Shown: one piece after another, positions 1 to 8,563 of the stretch | Layout: the number at the start of each line of letters is the position of its first letter | How positions within the stretch are numbered: position 1 is the stretch's first letter | Assembly: GCA_013213785.1 (NCBI GenBank) | Contig: JABSPZ010000014.1 | Location: forward strand, 1 to 64,000 | Direction: 5' to 3' | Length of the DNA stretch: 64,000 nucleotides | DNA from: Henriciella sp. | Lineage (GTDB): Bacteria; Pseudomonadota; Alphaproteobacteria; Caulobacterales; Hyphomonadaceae | The notes under the pieces: generated by a model | Databases searched by the model: none | The model's input: only the letters and a program-made list of their open reading frames with translations | Told to the model about the DNA's origin: nothing | Position numbers and translations under genes: made by a program

Positions 1-93
1 GATCGCGGCACAAATATGGAATAACTTCTATGTGGTCGCATTCGTGGGAACTCCGGTTATATCGGGCGAAACCTTCTCTGCGGAGCACATTCC

Positions 94-1962
94 ATGTCCG
101 ATTTTCTGATGCTTGCCTTCATCCTCTTGGTCGCGGGGATCGTCGCTGTTCCGATCGCAACGCGCCTGAAGTTGGGATCAGTACTGGGATACTTGATCGC
201 CGGGATTGCGATTGCGCCCATCTTAGGCGTGCTTGGCGTCGATGTCGTATCGCTTCAGCATTTCGCTGAATTCGGCGTTGTGATGATGCTGTTTTTGGTT
301 GGGATGGAGCTTGAGCCAAAGATCCTCTGGCAAATGCGCGCCCGACTCTTGGGGCTTGGCGGCGGCCAGGTTCTGATGACGATGATTCTGGTGATGTCGG
401 TCGCCATGGCATTCGGGCAGTCCTGGAACACAGCCCTGATCATCGGGATGATCCTGTCGCTGTCCTCTACTGCAATTGTTCTGCAAACCCTCAATGAAAA
501 GGGATTGATGAAGAGCGATGGCGGGCAGGCGAGCTTCTCCGTGCTCTTGTTCCAAGATATTGCTTTCATTCCCATGCTCGCCATCATTCCGCTGCTCGCG
601 TTTCCTGAAGTGGCCAATCTGACAGCCGGTGGCGGGGGCGATGATCATGGCCATAGCTTCAGTCTCGTTGAAGGCCTCAATGGCTGGCAAACGATGCTTG
701 TCACGCTCGGCGCGATCGCCTCGATCATTCTTGGCGGAAACTATCTGACTCGCCCGATCTTCCGGTTTGTCGCTTGGGCGAAGCTGCGCGAACTATTTAC
801 CGCTGCCGCGCTTTTGATGGTGATCGGCATTGCTTTGCTGATGACTCTGGTTGGACTTTCACCCGCACTGGGAACCTTCTTGGCAGGCGTGGTGCTCGCT
901 AATTCTGAGTATAAGCATGAGCTGGAAGCCGATATTGATCCGTTCCGAGGGCTGCTGCTCGGATTGTTCTTTATCACCGTTGGAGCCGGGATCGATTTCA
1001 ATCTTCTGTCCGAAAATTTCGGCGTGGTGGTTAGCATGACGATGGGGCTGATCCTTCTCAAAGCCACCGTCCTCTTCCTGCTTGGAACCCTGTTCAAAAT
1101 TCGCGGCGCGCAGCGTTGGTTGTTCACCCTCGGAATGGCGCAGGCGGGTGAGTTTGGGTTCGTGCTGCTCGCCTTCACGACGACCAACGGCATCTTGCCG
1201 GGCGGCGTCGCGGATCTGCTCTTATTGGTGGTGGCGCTATCCATGCTGGTCACGCCATTACTGTTCATTCTCTACGATCAAATCGTGGCGGGCCTGTATG
1301 CCCGAGGGCAGCAACAAGAGGCTGATACGATTGACGAAGAAAACGGGATCATCATCGCGGGCCGCGGCCGTATGGGCGGTATTGTCGACCGCATGCTTCG
1401 GACCGCTGGTTATCCGTCCACGGTGATCGACTTCAGCGCGAAACAGCTAGATATCCTACGCAAGTTCGGCGTCAGTCATACCTATTTCGGCGATGCCACG
1501 CGGCCGGACCTTTTACACGCGGCGGGGATTGATAAAGCTAAACTCCTAATCGTGACGATAGATGACAAGCATCAGATCACGGAGCTGGTCTCATATGCGA
1601 CGCGGAATTATCCCAACTTGCACGTAATCGCCCGCGCCGTAGACCGGCACCATACTTATGAGCTTTGGGCGCATGGTTGCCGCGATATCATCCGCGAAAC
1701 TTATGACAGCTCACTCCGGATTGGACGGTCTGCTTTCGAAGCGCTCGGCGCGCCGCGCGCATCGGCTGAGGAGATGAAAGAGGCGTTCCACGAGATGGAT
1801 CAGAAATCCATGATCGAGGTCGCGGACGTGTTCGACATCAATATCCCCGGGCACGAGAATGAAGCCTATGTCGAACGGGTTCGCGAACGTGCAGAGTCTT
1901 GGGAAGCCGAGCTTCATGACCGTATGATGGAGATCATGGAGGACGAGCCGGAGAAGGCTTAG
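94..1962 (+). CDS. Kef-type monovalent cation:proton antiporter (CPA2) with RCK domain
   Basis: Inner-membrane K+(Na+)/H+ antiporter, 622 aa. Residues about 1-390 are almost entirely hydrophobic and form the CPA2 antiporter core (twelve or so helices). Residues about 417-530 are a TrkA-N/RCK domain with a GRGRMG dinucleotide-binding loop near residue 423 and a following FGDATRPD segment typical of the NAD-binding fold. The acidic tail (about 560-622) is charged and probably cytoplasmic. Length and order match KefB/KefC/YbaL-like proteins. The ATG at 94 has a CGGAG ribosome site about 11 bases upstream. The family exports potassium and acidifies the cytoplasm under electrophile or envelope stress, but whether this member is glutathione-gated cannot be read from the sequence. 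No KefF/KefG partner is visible because the left edge cuts the upstream gene. Confidence 0.9.
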   Translation: MSDFLMLAFILLVAGIVAVPIATRLKLGSVLGYLIAGIAIAPILGVLGVDVVSLQHFAEFGVVMMLFLVGMELEPKILWQMRARLLGLGGGQVLMTMILVMSVAMAFGQSWNTALIIGMILSLSSTAIVLQTLNEKGLMKSDGGQASFSVLLFQDIAFIPMLAIIPLLAFPEVANLTAGGGGDDHGHSFSLVEGLNGWQTMLVTLGAIASIILGGNYLTRPIFRFVAWAKLRELFTAAALLMVIGIALLMTLVGLSPALGTFLAGVVLANSEYKHELEADIDPFRGLLLGLFFITVGAGIDFNLLSENFGVVVSMTMGLILLKATVLFLLGTLFKIRGAQRWLFTLGMAQAGEFGFVLLAFTTTNGILPGGVADLLLLVVALSMLVTPLLFILYDQIVAGLYARGQQQEADTIDEENGIIIAGRGRMGGIVDRMLRTAGYPSTVIDFSAKQLDILRKFGVSHTYFGDATRPDLLHAAGIDKAKLLIVTIDDKHQITELVSYATRNYPNLHVIARAVDRHHTYELWAHGCRDIIRETYDSSLRIGRSAFEALGAPRASAEEMKEAFHEMDQKSMIEVADVFDINIPGHENEAYVERVRERAESWEAELHDRMMEIMEDEPEKA

Positions 1963-1997
1963 ACCCTCCCAGCACCCAAAAAACGTTTGACGCAGCG

Positions 1998-2025
1998 CCG
2001 AGTTTCGGGCAAACGCCCGTCTCGG
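1998..2025. other. Imperfect hairpin downstream of the Kef gene
   Basis: CCGAG (1998-2002) pairs with CTCGG (2021-2025), and CGGGC (2006-2010) pairs with GCCCG (2015-2019) around an AAAC loop. It lies 36 bases after the antiporter stop. No T-tract follows on either strand, so a rho-independent terminator is unproven. It could be a processing or pausing structure. Confidence 0.3.
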
Positions 2026-2176
2026 TTGAGGCGCCTGCTGCTCGCGGGACATGTTTGTCCTTGGTGAAGACCTCCCAGCTTAACTGGACCCAACGCAGAC
2101 CTTTTCACATCTGGTCTGGCGGCAATGCGAGCCCCGCCCTTTGCTAGACCAAAAGGACTTGTGAAAGGATCTTGCG

Positions 2177-2617
2177 ATGACCTCGCATATTTACACACGC
2201 GTGCAGGCCAAAGCCCGAGCACGTCAATTGAAAGCCGAAAGCGGCGCCACAATGAGCTTAGCAGCTGCGCTGGAAATCGTGGCCAAAGATATGGGGTTCC
2301 GAGATTGGAACACTGCATCGGCTCGACTCTCAAACGCGCCAGATACAAACTGGCAAGTCGGGGAGCGCGTCAGCGGGCAATATCTCAAGCGCGACTTTAC
2401 CGGCCGCATTCATGGGGTTCGTGAACTTCAAGCCGGGTCCGGCTACGAGGTGACCATTCACTTTGATGAACCGGTCGATGTTGTTGATTGGGAGAGTTTC
2501 TCCGCCCATCGCCAGCGCGTCAAAGCGTTGGTCTCGCCGGAAGGTATTTCCTGGTCAAAGACGAGCGACGGTGTTCCACACCTTATTGTGGCGCCTGATT
2601 CTGCTTTGATCGTCTAA
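2177..2617 (+). CDS. Glyoxalase-superfamily (Glyoxalase_8-like) small protein
   Basis: 146 aa cytoplasmic protein. The N-terminal segment (about 1-55) has the pattern of the family annotated 'glyoxalase superfamily protein' (PF20066-like): a basic helix, then LAAALEIVAKDMGFRDWN at about 28-45, where the GFRDWNT motif is the hallmark. Residues 60-146 form a predicted beta-rich domain with a VSGQYLKRDFTGRIHGV stretch. The biochemical role of this family is not established; a glyoxalase fold does not show catalysis. A GAAAGGA ribosome site precedes the ATG at 2177. It stands alone between the Kef gene and a glycosyltransferase. The family call rests on motif recognition only. Confidence 0.7.
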   Translation: MTSHIYTRVQAKARARQLKAESGATMSLAAALEIVAKDMGFRDWNTASARLSNAPDTNWQVGERVSGQYLKRDFTGRIHGVRELQAGSGYEVTIHFDEPVDVVDWESFSAHRQRVKALVSPEGISWSKTSDGVPHLIVAPDSALIV

Positions 2618-2877
2618 CCAACTTAGTCTCCGTCATGTCTCTGCAGACCTTGTCCATAGGATGTAGGACATGGCGGATTACGACCCTCATCGCCGATAAA
2701 ACAGAGCTGTTGACGCGCTCCGCAAAATCTGGCGATCTGAAAAAGAGAGAGGCGTAATCGCCCATAAGCGAAAGCTATCCGGCACGCCCGGATCCTCACA
2801 AGAGCCATTCATATCCGATCAATCGTACCGTGCACGCGAGCTTTGCCGTTTGCGCACGGATAAAGAGATGGCATGTG

Positions 2878-3612
2878 ATGCTCAAAACCGTTGTGTGTAT
2901 GAAATGGGGGCGCCGCTACCCCACAAAGTTTGTGAACCGTCTGTACAAAGCTGTCCGCCGAAATGTGAGCGGCGACTTACGCTTCGTCTGTTTTACCGAT
3001 GACGCCAGTACCCTGATAGACGGGATTGAGGCGCAGCCTTTGCCCGACATCGATTTACCTGATCATTTGAAATGGACCCCGTGGCGCAAATTGTCTTTGT
3101 GGCAACCGGGATTAGCAGGCCTCGAAGGGGATATCTTATTCCTGGATATTGATCTCGTCGTGACCGGGAACCTGGATCCGATTTGGAACTATCGCCCTGG
3201 TGAAATGTGTGTGGCCGAGAACTGGACACAGCTCGGGCAGGGCATTGGCAATACCTCTGTCTATAGATGGCGCGCCGGATCACATACGGAAATCTATGAG
3301 CAATATCAGCGCGATCGCGACGCTATTCATGCGCTCTATCGCGTCGAGCAGCATTTCGTTTCCGCGATGATTGAGCCAATGATCTATTGGCCCGCAGACT
3401 GGTGCGTGAGTTTTAAACACTCTCTCTCGCCGAAATTTCCAATGAATTGGGTGCAAAAGCCGCCTCTGCCACAGGAAACGAAAATCGTGGCCTTCACCGG
3501 GCGACCTGATCAGGATCAGGCCCGCGATGGAACGTGGACTGCGCCCTGGTATAAAAAAGCCTACAAGCACACCAAACCAACGCCCTGGATTGCAGAGCAT
3601 TGGTGTGATTGA
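2878..3612 (+). CDS. Nucleotide-sugar glycosyltransferase with DxD motif
   Basis: 244 aa if started at the ATG at 2878, which follows a plausible AAAGAGA ribosome site and begins the conserved strand MLKTVVCMKWG. A longer reading from 2830 would add 16 residues unlike the family. The core resembles GT8/GT-A-type transferases: an N-terminal VVCMKWG strand, RFVCFTDD at about 45-52, and the metal-binding FLDIDLV segment with Asp90-Ile-Asp92. The RPGEMCVAENW and GIGNTSVYRW segments follow, consistent with acceptor binding. No signal peptide or membrane segment is seen, so it is cytoplasmic or peripheral. The donor sugar and acceptor cannot be inferred, and no polysaccharide cluster surrounds it. 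It converges on clpA with a 31-base gap. Confidence 0.75.
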   Translation: MLKTVVCMKWGRRYPTKFVNRLYKAVRRNVSGDLRFVCFTDDASTLIDGIEAQPLPDIDLPDHLKWTPWRKLSLWQPGLAGLEGDILFLDIDLVVTGNLDPIWNYRPGEMCVAENWTQLGQGIGNTSVYRWRAGSHTEIYEQYQRDRDAIHALYRVEQHFVSAMIEPMIYWPADWCVSFKHSLSPKFPMNWVQKPPLPQETKIVAFTGRPDQDQARDGTWTAPWYKKAYKHTKPTPWIAEHWCD

Positions 3613-3643
3613 GCTTTAGGTTTTCGAGTGGTGACGCCGGGCC

Positions 3644-5962
3644 TTAGACCTTTTCAGGCTTACCTTTGCCTGGGGTCTTTGGCTTACGCTTGGCAGGCTT
3701 GTCCTCGACATATTTGAAGGTCAGTTCGTCCTTCTTCTTGTCGTGGCCAATCTTCACCGTGCCGCCTTTGGCGAGTTTGCCGAACAGCAATTCTTCCGCC
3801 ATTGGCTTCTTCACATGCTCAGAAATAACACGCGCGAGAGGACGCGCACCGAACTCTGCATCGAAGCCACGTTTGGCGAGCCAATCGCGAGCCCCTGCTG
3901 CGAGTTCGATCGTGACGTTGCGATCTGCGAGCTGAATTTCAAGCTGCAGCACGAATTTCTCGACCACGCGTTCGATGATCTCTGGCGTGAGCCCACCAAA
4001 TGTGATGACCGCGTCCAAACGGTTTCGGAATTCTGGGGTGAAGAGGCGCTTCAGCGCTTCTTCTTGCTCATCGTCCTTACGGCCGCGTCCGAATCCGATG
4101 GAGTTCTTCGCGGCGTCAGAGGCTCCCGCATTGGTGGTCATGACCAGGATGACATTGCGGAAATCGACTTTGCGGCCATTCGCATCGGTCAGCGTACCGT
4201 TATCCATCACTTGCAGAAGCACGTTGAACAGGTCCGGATGGGCTTTCTCGATTTCGTCGAGCAGAACCACTGAGTGTGGATGCTGCATTACGGCGTCTGT
4301 GAGAAGACCACCTTCATCATAACCGACATAGCCGGGAGGCGCCCCGATCAGACGAGAGATCGAGTGGCGTTCCATGTACTCGGACATGTCGAACCGGTGA
4401 AGCTCAACCCCAAGGATAGAGGCAAGCTGGCGTGTGACCTCGGTCTTACCAACGCCGGTTGGACCGGTGAACAGGTAAGAGCCAATTGGCTTGTTTGGTT
4501 CCCGCAGACCGGCACGCGACAGTTTGATCGCGGAGGACAGAGCGTCGATCGCATCGTCCTGACCGTACACCACGCGTTTGAGGTCGGTCTCGAGCGACTT
4601 GATCGCTTGCGCATCGTCTTTCGAAACTTGTTTCGGGGGGATCCGCGCGATCTTCGCAACGATGGCTTCTATTTCTTTCACACCAATCGTTTTTCGGCGC
4701 TTGCTTGCAGGGACCAACCACTGCGTGGCGCCAGCCTCATCGATCACGTCGATGGCTTTGTCCGGCAGCTTGCGATCCGTCATGTAACGGGTGGAAAGCT
4801 CCACCGCTGAGCGGATGGCATCATTGGTATAGCGCAGACCGTGGAAGTCTTCGAACGTGGCTTTCAAGCCTGTCAGGATCTTCACCGCGTCTTCGACATT
4901 CGGCTCGACCACATCCACTTTGCGGAACCGGCGCGACAGGGCGCGGTCTTTTTCAAAGTGCTGCTTGTACTCCTTGAACGTCGTGGACCCCATGCAGCGC
5001 ACTTCACCATTCTGGAGCGCTGGTTTCAGCAAGTTAGACGCATCCATGGCGCCGCCCGACGTCGCGCCCGCACCAATAATGGTGTGAATCTCGTCGATAA
5101 AGAGAATGCCTTTTTCCTGTTCGCCAATCTCTTTCATGACCGCTTTCAAACGTTCTTCGAAGTCGCCACGATACCGTGTGCCAGCGAGAAGGGCGCCCAT
5201 GTCCAGCGACCAAATAATAGCGTCGTTCAAGATTTCTGGAACTTCGCCATTCGTGATCATACGAGCGAGGCCCTCAGCGATGGCGGTTTTCCCAACGCCA
5301 GGGTCACCAACCAGAATTGGGTTATTCTTAGAACGACGGCACAGAACTTCGATGCAGCGTTCAATCTCTAGCTGGCGACCGATCAATGGATCGATTTTGC
5401 CTTGCTTGGCCTTTTCATTCAGGTTGACGCAGTAGGCATCCAGCGCCTCGCTTTGCGGAGCGTTTGGCGGTGTCTCTTCTGCTTCAGCGCCACGCGGTGT
5501 TGAGGGGCGGTTCTGCCCAGGAACTTTGGAGACGCCATGACTGACATAGTTCACCGCATCATAGCGGGTCATGTCTTGCTCTTGCAGGAAGTAGGTCGCG
5601 TGGCTTTCCCGCTCTGAGAAGATTGAGATCAGAATGTTCGCGCCCGACACTTCATCACGGCCAGAGCTTTCGACGTGTAGGACCGCGCGTTGCACAACAC
5701 GTTGGAAAGCAGCGGTTGGTTGAACGCGGCCGGAAGGCTCGTCCGTGATCAGACTAGACAGGTCTTCGTCGATGTATTGCTCGAGCGCAGACTTCAGGTC
5801 AGGAATGTTGACCTTACAAGCACTCATCACTTCGACTGCATCGTCATCTTCGGTCAGCGCGAGCAGCAAGTGCTCAAGCGTTGCGTATTCGTGCTGGCGC
5901 TCACCAGCGGCGGTGAGGGCGCGTTCGAGGGCGGATTCTAGGCTAGGGGTTAAGCTTGGCAT
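3644..5962 (-). CDS. clpA: ATP-dependent Clp protease ATP-binding subunit ClpA
   Basis: 772 aa AAA+ unfoldase that feeds ClpP. Domains in order: Clp N-domain (1-150), linker, AAA-1 with Walker A GDPGVGKT at 219-226 and Walker B ILFIDEIH at 286-293, AAA-2 with Walker A GPTGVGKT at 500-507, and the NSIGFG loop near residue 620 that docks on ClpP. There is no ClpB-type middle coiled coil, and this separates it from ClpB. The C-terminal tail (about 750-772) is lysine- and proline-rich. The start has AGGAG nearby, overlapping the clpS stop, so translation is probably coupled to clpS 12 bases upstream. In this lineage ClpAP with ClpS degrades N-end-rule substrates and cell-cycle proteins. Confidence 0.97.
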   Translation of the reverse strand: MPSLTPSLESALERALTAAGERQHEYATLEHLLLALTEDDDAVEVMSACKVNIPDLKSALEQYIDEDLSSLITDEPSGRVQPTAAFQRVVQRAVLHVESSGRDEVSGANILISIFSERESHATYFLQEQDMTRYDAVNYVSHGVSKVPGQNRPSTPRGAEAEETPPNAPQSEALDAYCVNLNEKAKQGKIDPLIGRQLEIERCIEVLCRRSKNNPILVGDPGVGKTAIAEGLARMITNGEVPEILNDAIIWSLDMGALLAGTRYRGDFEERLKAVMKEIGEQEKGILFIDEIHTIIGAGATSGGAMDASNLLKPALQNGEVRCMGSTTFKEYKQHFEKDRALSRRFRKVDVVEPNVEDAVKILTGLKATFEDFHGLRYTNDAIRSAVELSTRYMTDRKLPDKAIDVIDEAGATQWLVPASKRRKTIGVKEIEAIVAKIARIPPKQVSKDDAQAIKSLETDLKRVVYGQDDAIDALSSAIKLSRAGLREPNKPIGSYLFTGPTGVGKTEVTRQLASILGVELHRFDMSEYMERHSISRLIGAPPGYVGYDEGGLLTDAVMQHPHSVVLLDEIEKAHPDLFNVLLQVMDNGTLTDANGRKVDFRNVILVMTTNAGASDAAKNSIGFGRGRKDDEQEEALKRLFTPEFRNRLDAVITFGGLTPEIIERVVEKFVLQLEIQLADRNVTIELAAGARDWLAKRGFDAEFGARPLARVISEHVKKPMAEELLFGKLAKGGTVKIGHDKKKDELTFKYVEDKPAKRKPKTPGKGKPEKV

Positions 5963-5974
5963 GTTGTGTTTCTC

Positions 5975-6352
5975 CTAGTCCTCTTTTTCCATCGTGCATT
6001 GAAGCGGGTGTTCGTTGCGGCGGGCCATATCCATGACCTGTGCGACTTTCGTTTCAGCCACTTCATAGGTGTAGACGCCGCAGACGCCGACGCCCTTTTG
6101 GTGAACATGCAACATGATGCGCGTTGCTTGCTCGCGGCTCTTATTGAAGAACCGCTCTAAGATCAGAACCACAAACTCCATTGGCGTATAGTCATCATTT
6201 AAAATCAACACGCGATACATGCTCGGTTTTTTCGTGCGGACGCGGGTCTTGGTGGCAATCCCAAGGCCGCCATCATCATCTCTGCCAGGATCATTCGGCC
6301 CTTGTGGGCCTTCGGGATCTGAGAGTGTTATGCGGTCGATTCTAATAGACAT
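5975..6352 (-). CDS. clpS: ATP-dependent Clp protease adaptor ClpS
   Basis: 125 aa N-recognin. A low-complexity, Gly/Asp/Pro-rich N-terminal extension (about 1-35) is followed by the ClpS core: [16 protein letters not shown] (about 46-61), the helix [13 protein letters not shown], and [17 protein letters not shown]. The NDD and HxKG residues form the binding pocket for destabilising N-terminal residues. It binds the ClpA N-domain and delivers substrates with N-terminal Leu, Phe, Tyr or Trp. It is the first gene of a clpS-clpA pair. No strong ribosome site is visible before the ATG. DUF1499 lies 75 bases upstream on the same strand and could be co-transcribed. Confidence 0.96.
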   Translation of the reverse strand: MSIRIDRITLSDPEGPQGPNDPGRDDDGGLGIATKTRVRTKKPSMYRVLILNDDYTPMEFVVLILERFFNKSREQATRIMLHVHQKGVGVCGVYTYEVAETKVAQVMDMARRNEHPLQCTMEKED

Positions 6353-6427
6353 GAGCTAGAAGATAAGTGTTCCTTTTCGTTTGTGTAGACTGACGCTGCG
6401 TCGCTGAAGGATCAAGCCTGGATTTGA

Positions 6428-6823
6428 TCAATTTGCGGTCACGCGTTCAATTAATTTTCCTACGCGTTTGCGATTGGCTCCCATATCGGAATATCCCACC
6501 CGCGAGCGTGAGTAGATTGCGAAGGTCGCGCGCCCCTCATCCAGCGGGATAATCTCAATATCAAGATCGTCTTTGAAGCGCATCAATCCCGTCGTGGCGA
6601 CCAGTTTGATCCGCAAGGCCTCAGCATCTGTTTCGATTCTTCCAAAACTACGCTCAGACGCGACGATCTCGCTGAATTTTGAGAACAAACCGCGACCCGT
6701 CATGGCGAGTTCAGGCGGCGCGAAATCGGGTTCTGCGGCTAGGCAGTGATTATCCGGTGCCACCAAACATGTGTTTGGTTTTGGAGGGCGCTTGAGGGAT
6801 TTGAAATTGATAAAGTCGGTCAT
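6428..6823 (-). CDS. DUF1499 domain-containing protein
   Basis: 131 aa. The pattern fits DUF1499 (PF07386): an N-terminal NTCLVAPDNHC segment at about 17-27, the central KFSEIVASERS motif, and a C-terminal IYSRSRVGYSDMGANRKRV, where SRSRxGYSDxGxNRxRV is the family signature. There is no signal peptide, although many relatives are membrane or periplasmic proteins. Function is unknown. It lies just upstream of clpS on the same strand, and the phasin gene lies upstream beyond a terminator hairpin (6872-6900), so it probably has its own promoter. No strong ribosome site is seen. Confidence 0.8.
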   Translation of the reverse strand: MTDFINFKSLKRPPKPNTCLVAPDNHCLAAEPDFAPPELAMTGRGLFSKFSEIVASERSFGRIETDAEALRIKLVATTGLMRFKDDLDIEIIPLDEGRATFAIYSRSRVGYSDMGANRKRVGKLIERVTAN

Positions 6824-6871
6824 GGACCAGACTGTGCCCGCACTTTGATCGTTTGTCAGCGCGGGAACAGC

Positions 6872-6900
6872 AAAAAACCAGGCCGCTGGGCCTGGTTTTT
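6872..6900. terminator. Bidirectional rho-independent terminator
   Basis: AAAAACCAGGCC (6873-6884), a GCTG loop, then GGCCTGGTTTTT (6889-6900) make a perfect 12-bp stem flanked by A and T runs on both strands. On the minus strand it follows the phasin stop at 6929 and separates phasin from the DUF1499-clpS-clpA genes. Confidence 0.9.
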
Positions 6901-6928
6901 CTGGGAGTTATTCGGTTGAGAGGAACCG

Positions 6929-7345
6929 CTATGCCACTTTTGCCGATTTCGCGGCCTTTTTAGCTTGCCGGGCGATTGGAGAGAACGCTTCGCGCATTGT
7001 GTCGGCGTAAAGCTCAGACAATTCGCTGAAGCCCTTTAGATTGTTCTCGAAGGCCGACTTCACGAAACGGGTTTGGATCGTCATGGCGTCTTCGATAGAG
7101 CCCGCTTCGGCGAGCTTCTTGCCGGTTTCGACGGACAGGCTCATTTGCTCTTTAAAGTGCGCCATCATGGTTTGGCCTGCGTCCTGCATTCCTTTCACGG
7201 ACGCGCGAGTGCTGGCCGTAGAGGCCTCCATCGCGCCGCGTGCAAGCGCGCTCATTGAATCGCTTTCTGGAAAGAAGCCAGAAAAAGCGTCGGCATTGAA
7301 CGCGTTAAACGGGAAAGAAAAAGGGGAGGCAGTCGCAGACGTCAT
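6929..7345 (-). CDS. Phasin family protein
   Basis: 138 aa, Ala-rich, mostly helical protein of the phasin_2-like family. Phasins coat polyhydroxyalkanoate granules. The N-terminal 30 residues are Phe/Ala-rich (FSFPFNAFNADAFSGFF), followed by an amphipathic helix region (about 30-115) with the family-like segment EQMSLSVETGKKLAEA and the AFENNLKGFSELSELYA helix. The tail is lysine/alanine-rich (KKAAKSAKVA). The start has AGGA nearby. PHA synthase genes are not in the window, so the PHA link is by family. A 15-bp palindrome with a TGC-N3-GCA core sits 65 bases upstream (see 7410) and may be a PhaR-type operator. The phasin/DD-carboxypeptidase/clpS-clpA neighbourhood recurs in alphaproteobacteria. 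Confidence 0.85.
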   Translation of the reverse strand: MTSATASPFSFPFNAFNADAFSGFFPESDSMSALARGAMEASTASTRASVKGMQDAGQTMMAHFKEQMSLSVETGKKLAEAGSIEDAMTIQTRFVKSAFENNLKGFSELSELYADTMREAFSPIARQAKKAAKSAKVA

Positions 7346-7409
7346 GGTCGAATCCTGTAAGTTTTACCTAACGGAATATAGCCGAAATTTTCGCGCACGC
7401 AACAAAAAT

Positions 7410-7424
7410 TTGTGCGGCGCACAA
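7410..7424. promoter_or_regulatory. Palindrome TTGTGCGGCGCACAA, candidate PhaR operator
   Basis: A perfect 7+1+7 palindrome centred on 7417, 65 bases upstream of the phasin start. Its core is TGC-N3-GCA. PhaR repressors of PHA-making alphaproteobacteria bind TGC/GCA-type repeats in front of phasin genes, so position and core fit. The assignment is inference. Confidence 0.5.
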
Positions 7425-7465
7425 TATTATCATCTTGGTAACGTTTGGCGCTCAAATCCTAACAA

Positions 7466-7482
7466 AAATGCCATATGCATTT
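7466..7482. promoter_or_regulatory. Dyad AAATGC-N5-GCATTT upstream of the DD-carboxypeptidase
   Basis: A perfect 6-bp inverted repeat with a 5-base spacer in the divergent phasin/carboxypeptidase intergenic region, 77 bases before the carboxypeptidase ATG. It may be an operator; no regulator can be named. Confidence 0.3.
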
Positions 7483-7558
7483 ACCAGTAGCTAACCTTAT
7501 GAATTGATCCTAGAGTTTCCTCGGGTGGACCGGGGCAACCATTTTTGGAGACCCCCGA

Positions 7559-8533
7559 ATGCGTGTACGAATCCCAGCGCTCTCTGCAAAATCAAGTCTC
7601 GCCGCCGCCGCGATCTTTACGCTTGGATTTACGCCGTCTGCCACTGCCGAAAAATACGCGTCGATCGTCGTAGACTTAGAGCGCGATGAAGTCTTGCACG
7701 CGCGCCACGCCGATGCGCCGCGCTATCCTGCATCGCTTACCAAAGCGATGACCTTATATATGTTGTTTGATGCGATGAAGGCCGGTGAGGTTCGTCTCCA
7801 TGAGGAGCTGCCGGTGTCTCGCGCGGCCGCAAATCAGCCGCCATCTTCGCTTCGCCTGCGAGCAGGATCAACGATCACGACCAAACAAGCCATCAATGCA
7901 TTGATCACGAAGTCGGCGAATGATGTTGCCGTGGTTGTTGCCGAGCGCCTCGGCGGAACCGAAGCGCGCTTCGCAACGCTGATGACGGCTAAAGCGAACG
8001 CGATGGGCATGGAAAGCACGACCTTTAAGAATGCGTCAGGCCTGCCGAACTCTCAGCAACTCTCCACGGCGCGGGATATGGCGGTGCTCGCTGAGCGCCT
8101 GTTGGAAGATCACGCGGATTATTACGGCTACTTCTCCAACAAGAAATTTTCGTGGGGTCGAGCCACTTATAAGAACCACAACCGCCTGATCGGGACGGTT
8201 GAAGGGGTAGATGGCATCAAGACAGGATACACGCGCGCGTCGGGATTCAATCTTATGACAAGTGCAAAGCGCCGGGGTCGACGCGTTGTGGCGATCATGT
8301 TCGGTGGCTCGACGGCTCGCTCTCGCGACCAGCATGTCACCGACCTTGTTGAAGCTGCTTATAAGAGTTTTGAGCCAACCGATTTGGAACCAGAGCTCCG
8401 CTTGCGCATGTCGTTCAGTGAGGTCCAGCCGCCTGTTGATCCAAATGGCGCGGCAATGCCGGTTTTGAATGGTAAAATTTTTGGAACAAACACCGTGGTT
8501 GCCGAAGGCGATGAAGGCTCCAAATCAAACTAA
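7559..8533 (+). CDS. D-alanyl-D-alanine carboxypeptidase (PBP5/DacF family)
   Basis: 324 aa periplasmic peptidase S11 that trims the terminal D-Ala from peptidoglycan pentapeptides. A signal peptide covers about residues 1-30, ending in SATA-EK. All three penicillin-binding motifs are present: Ser59-Leu-Thr-Lys62 (nucleophile), Ser119-Ala-Asn121 and Lys221-Thr-Gly223. The segment after the catalytic domain (about 265-324) is short and lacks a clear amphipathic membrane-anchor helix, so the protein may be soluble. The ATG at 7559 follows TTTGGAG. A serine hydrolase gene follows 30 bases downstream, likely in the same operon. Confidence 0.93.
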   Translation: MRVRIPALSAKSSLAAAAIFTLGFTPSATAEKYASIVVDLERDEVLHARHADAPRYPASLTKAMTLYMLFDAMKAGEVRLHEELPVSRAAANQPPSSLRLRAGSTITTKQAINALITKSANDVAVVVAERLGGTEARFATLMTAKANAMGMESTTFKNASGLPNSQQLSTARDMAVLAERLLEDHADYYGYFSNKKFSWGRATYKNHNRLIGTVEGVDGIKTGYTRASGFNLMTSAKRRGRRVVAIMFGGSTARSRDQHVTDLVEAAYKSFEPTDLEPELRLRMSFSEVQPPVDPNGAAMPVLNGKIFGTNTVVAEGDEGSKSN

Positions 8534-8563
8534 GCCCACCGCTTACTAGGAGCTTTTCCAGTC

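Noticed and set aside
1-93. Partial upstream gene
   Set aside because: One frame ends at 22-24 and another stays open to 109, overlapping the antiporter start; 93 bases are too few to choose or name a product.
3743-5941. Several long reading frames opposite clpA
   Set aside because: They are antisense to strongly conserved ClpA codons and have no recognisable product or ribosome site.
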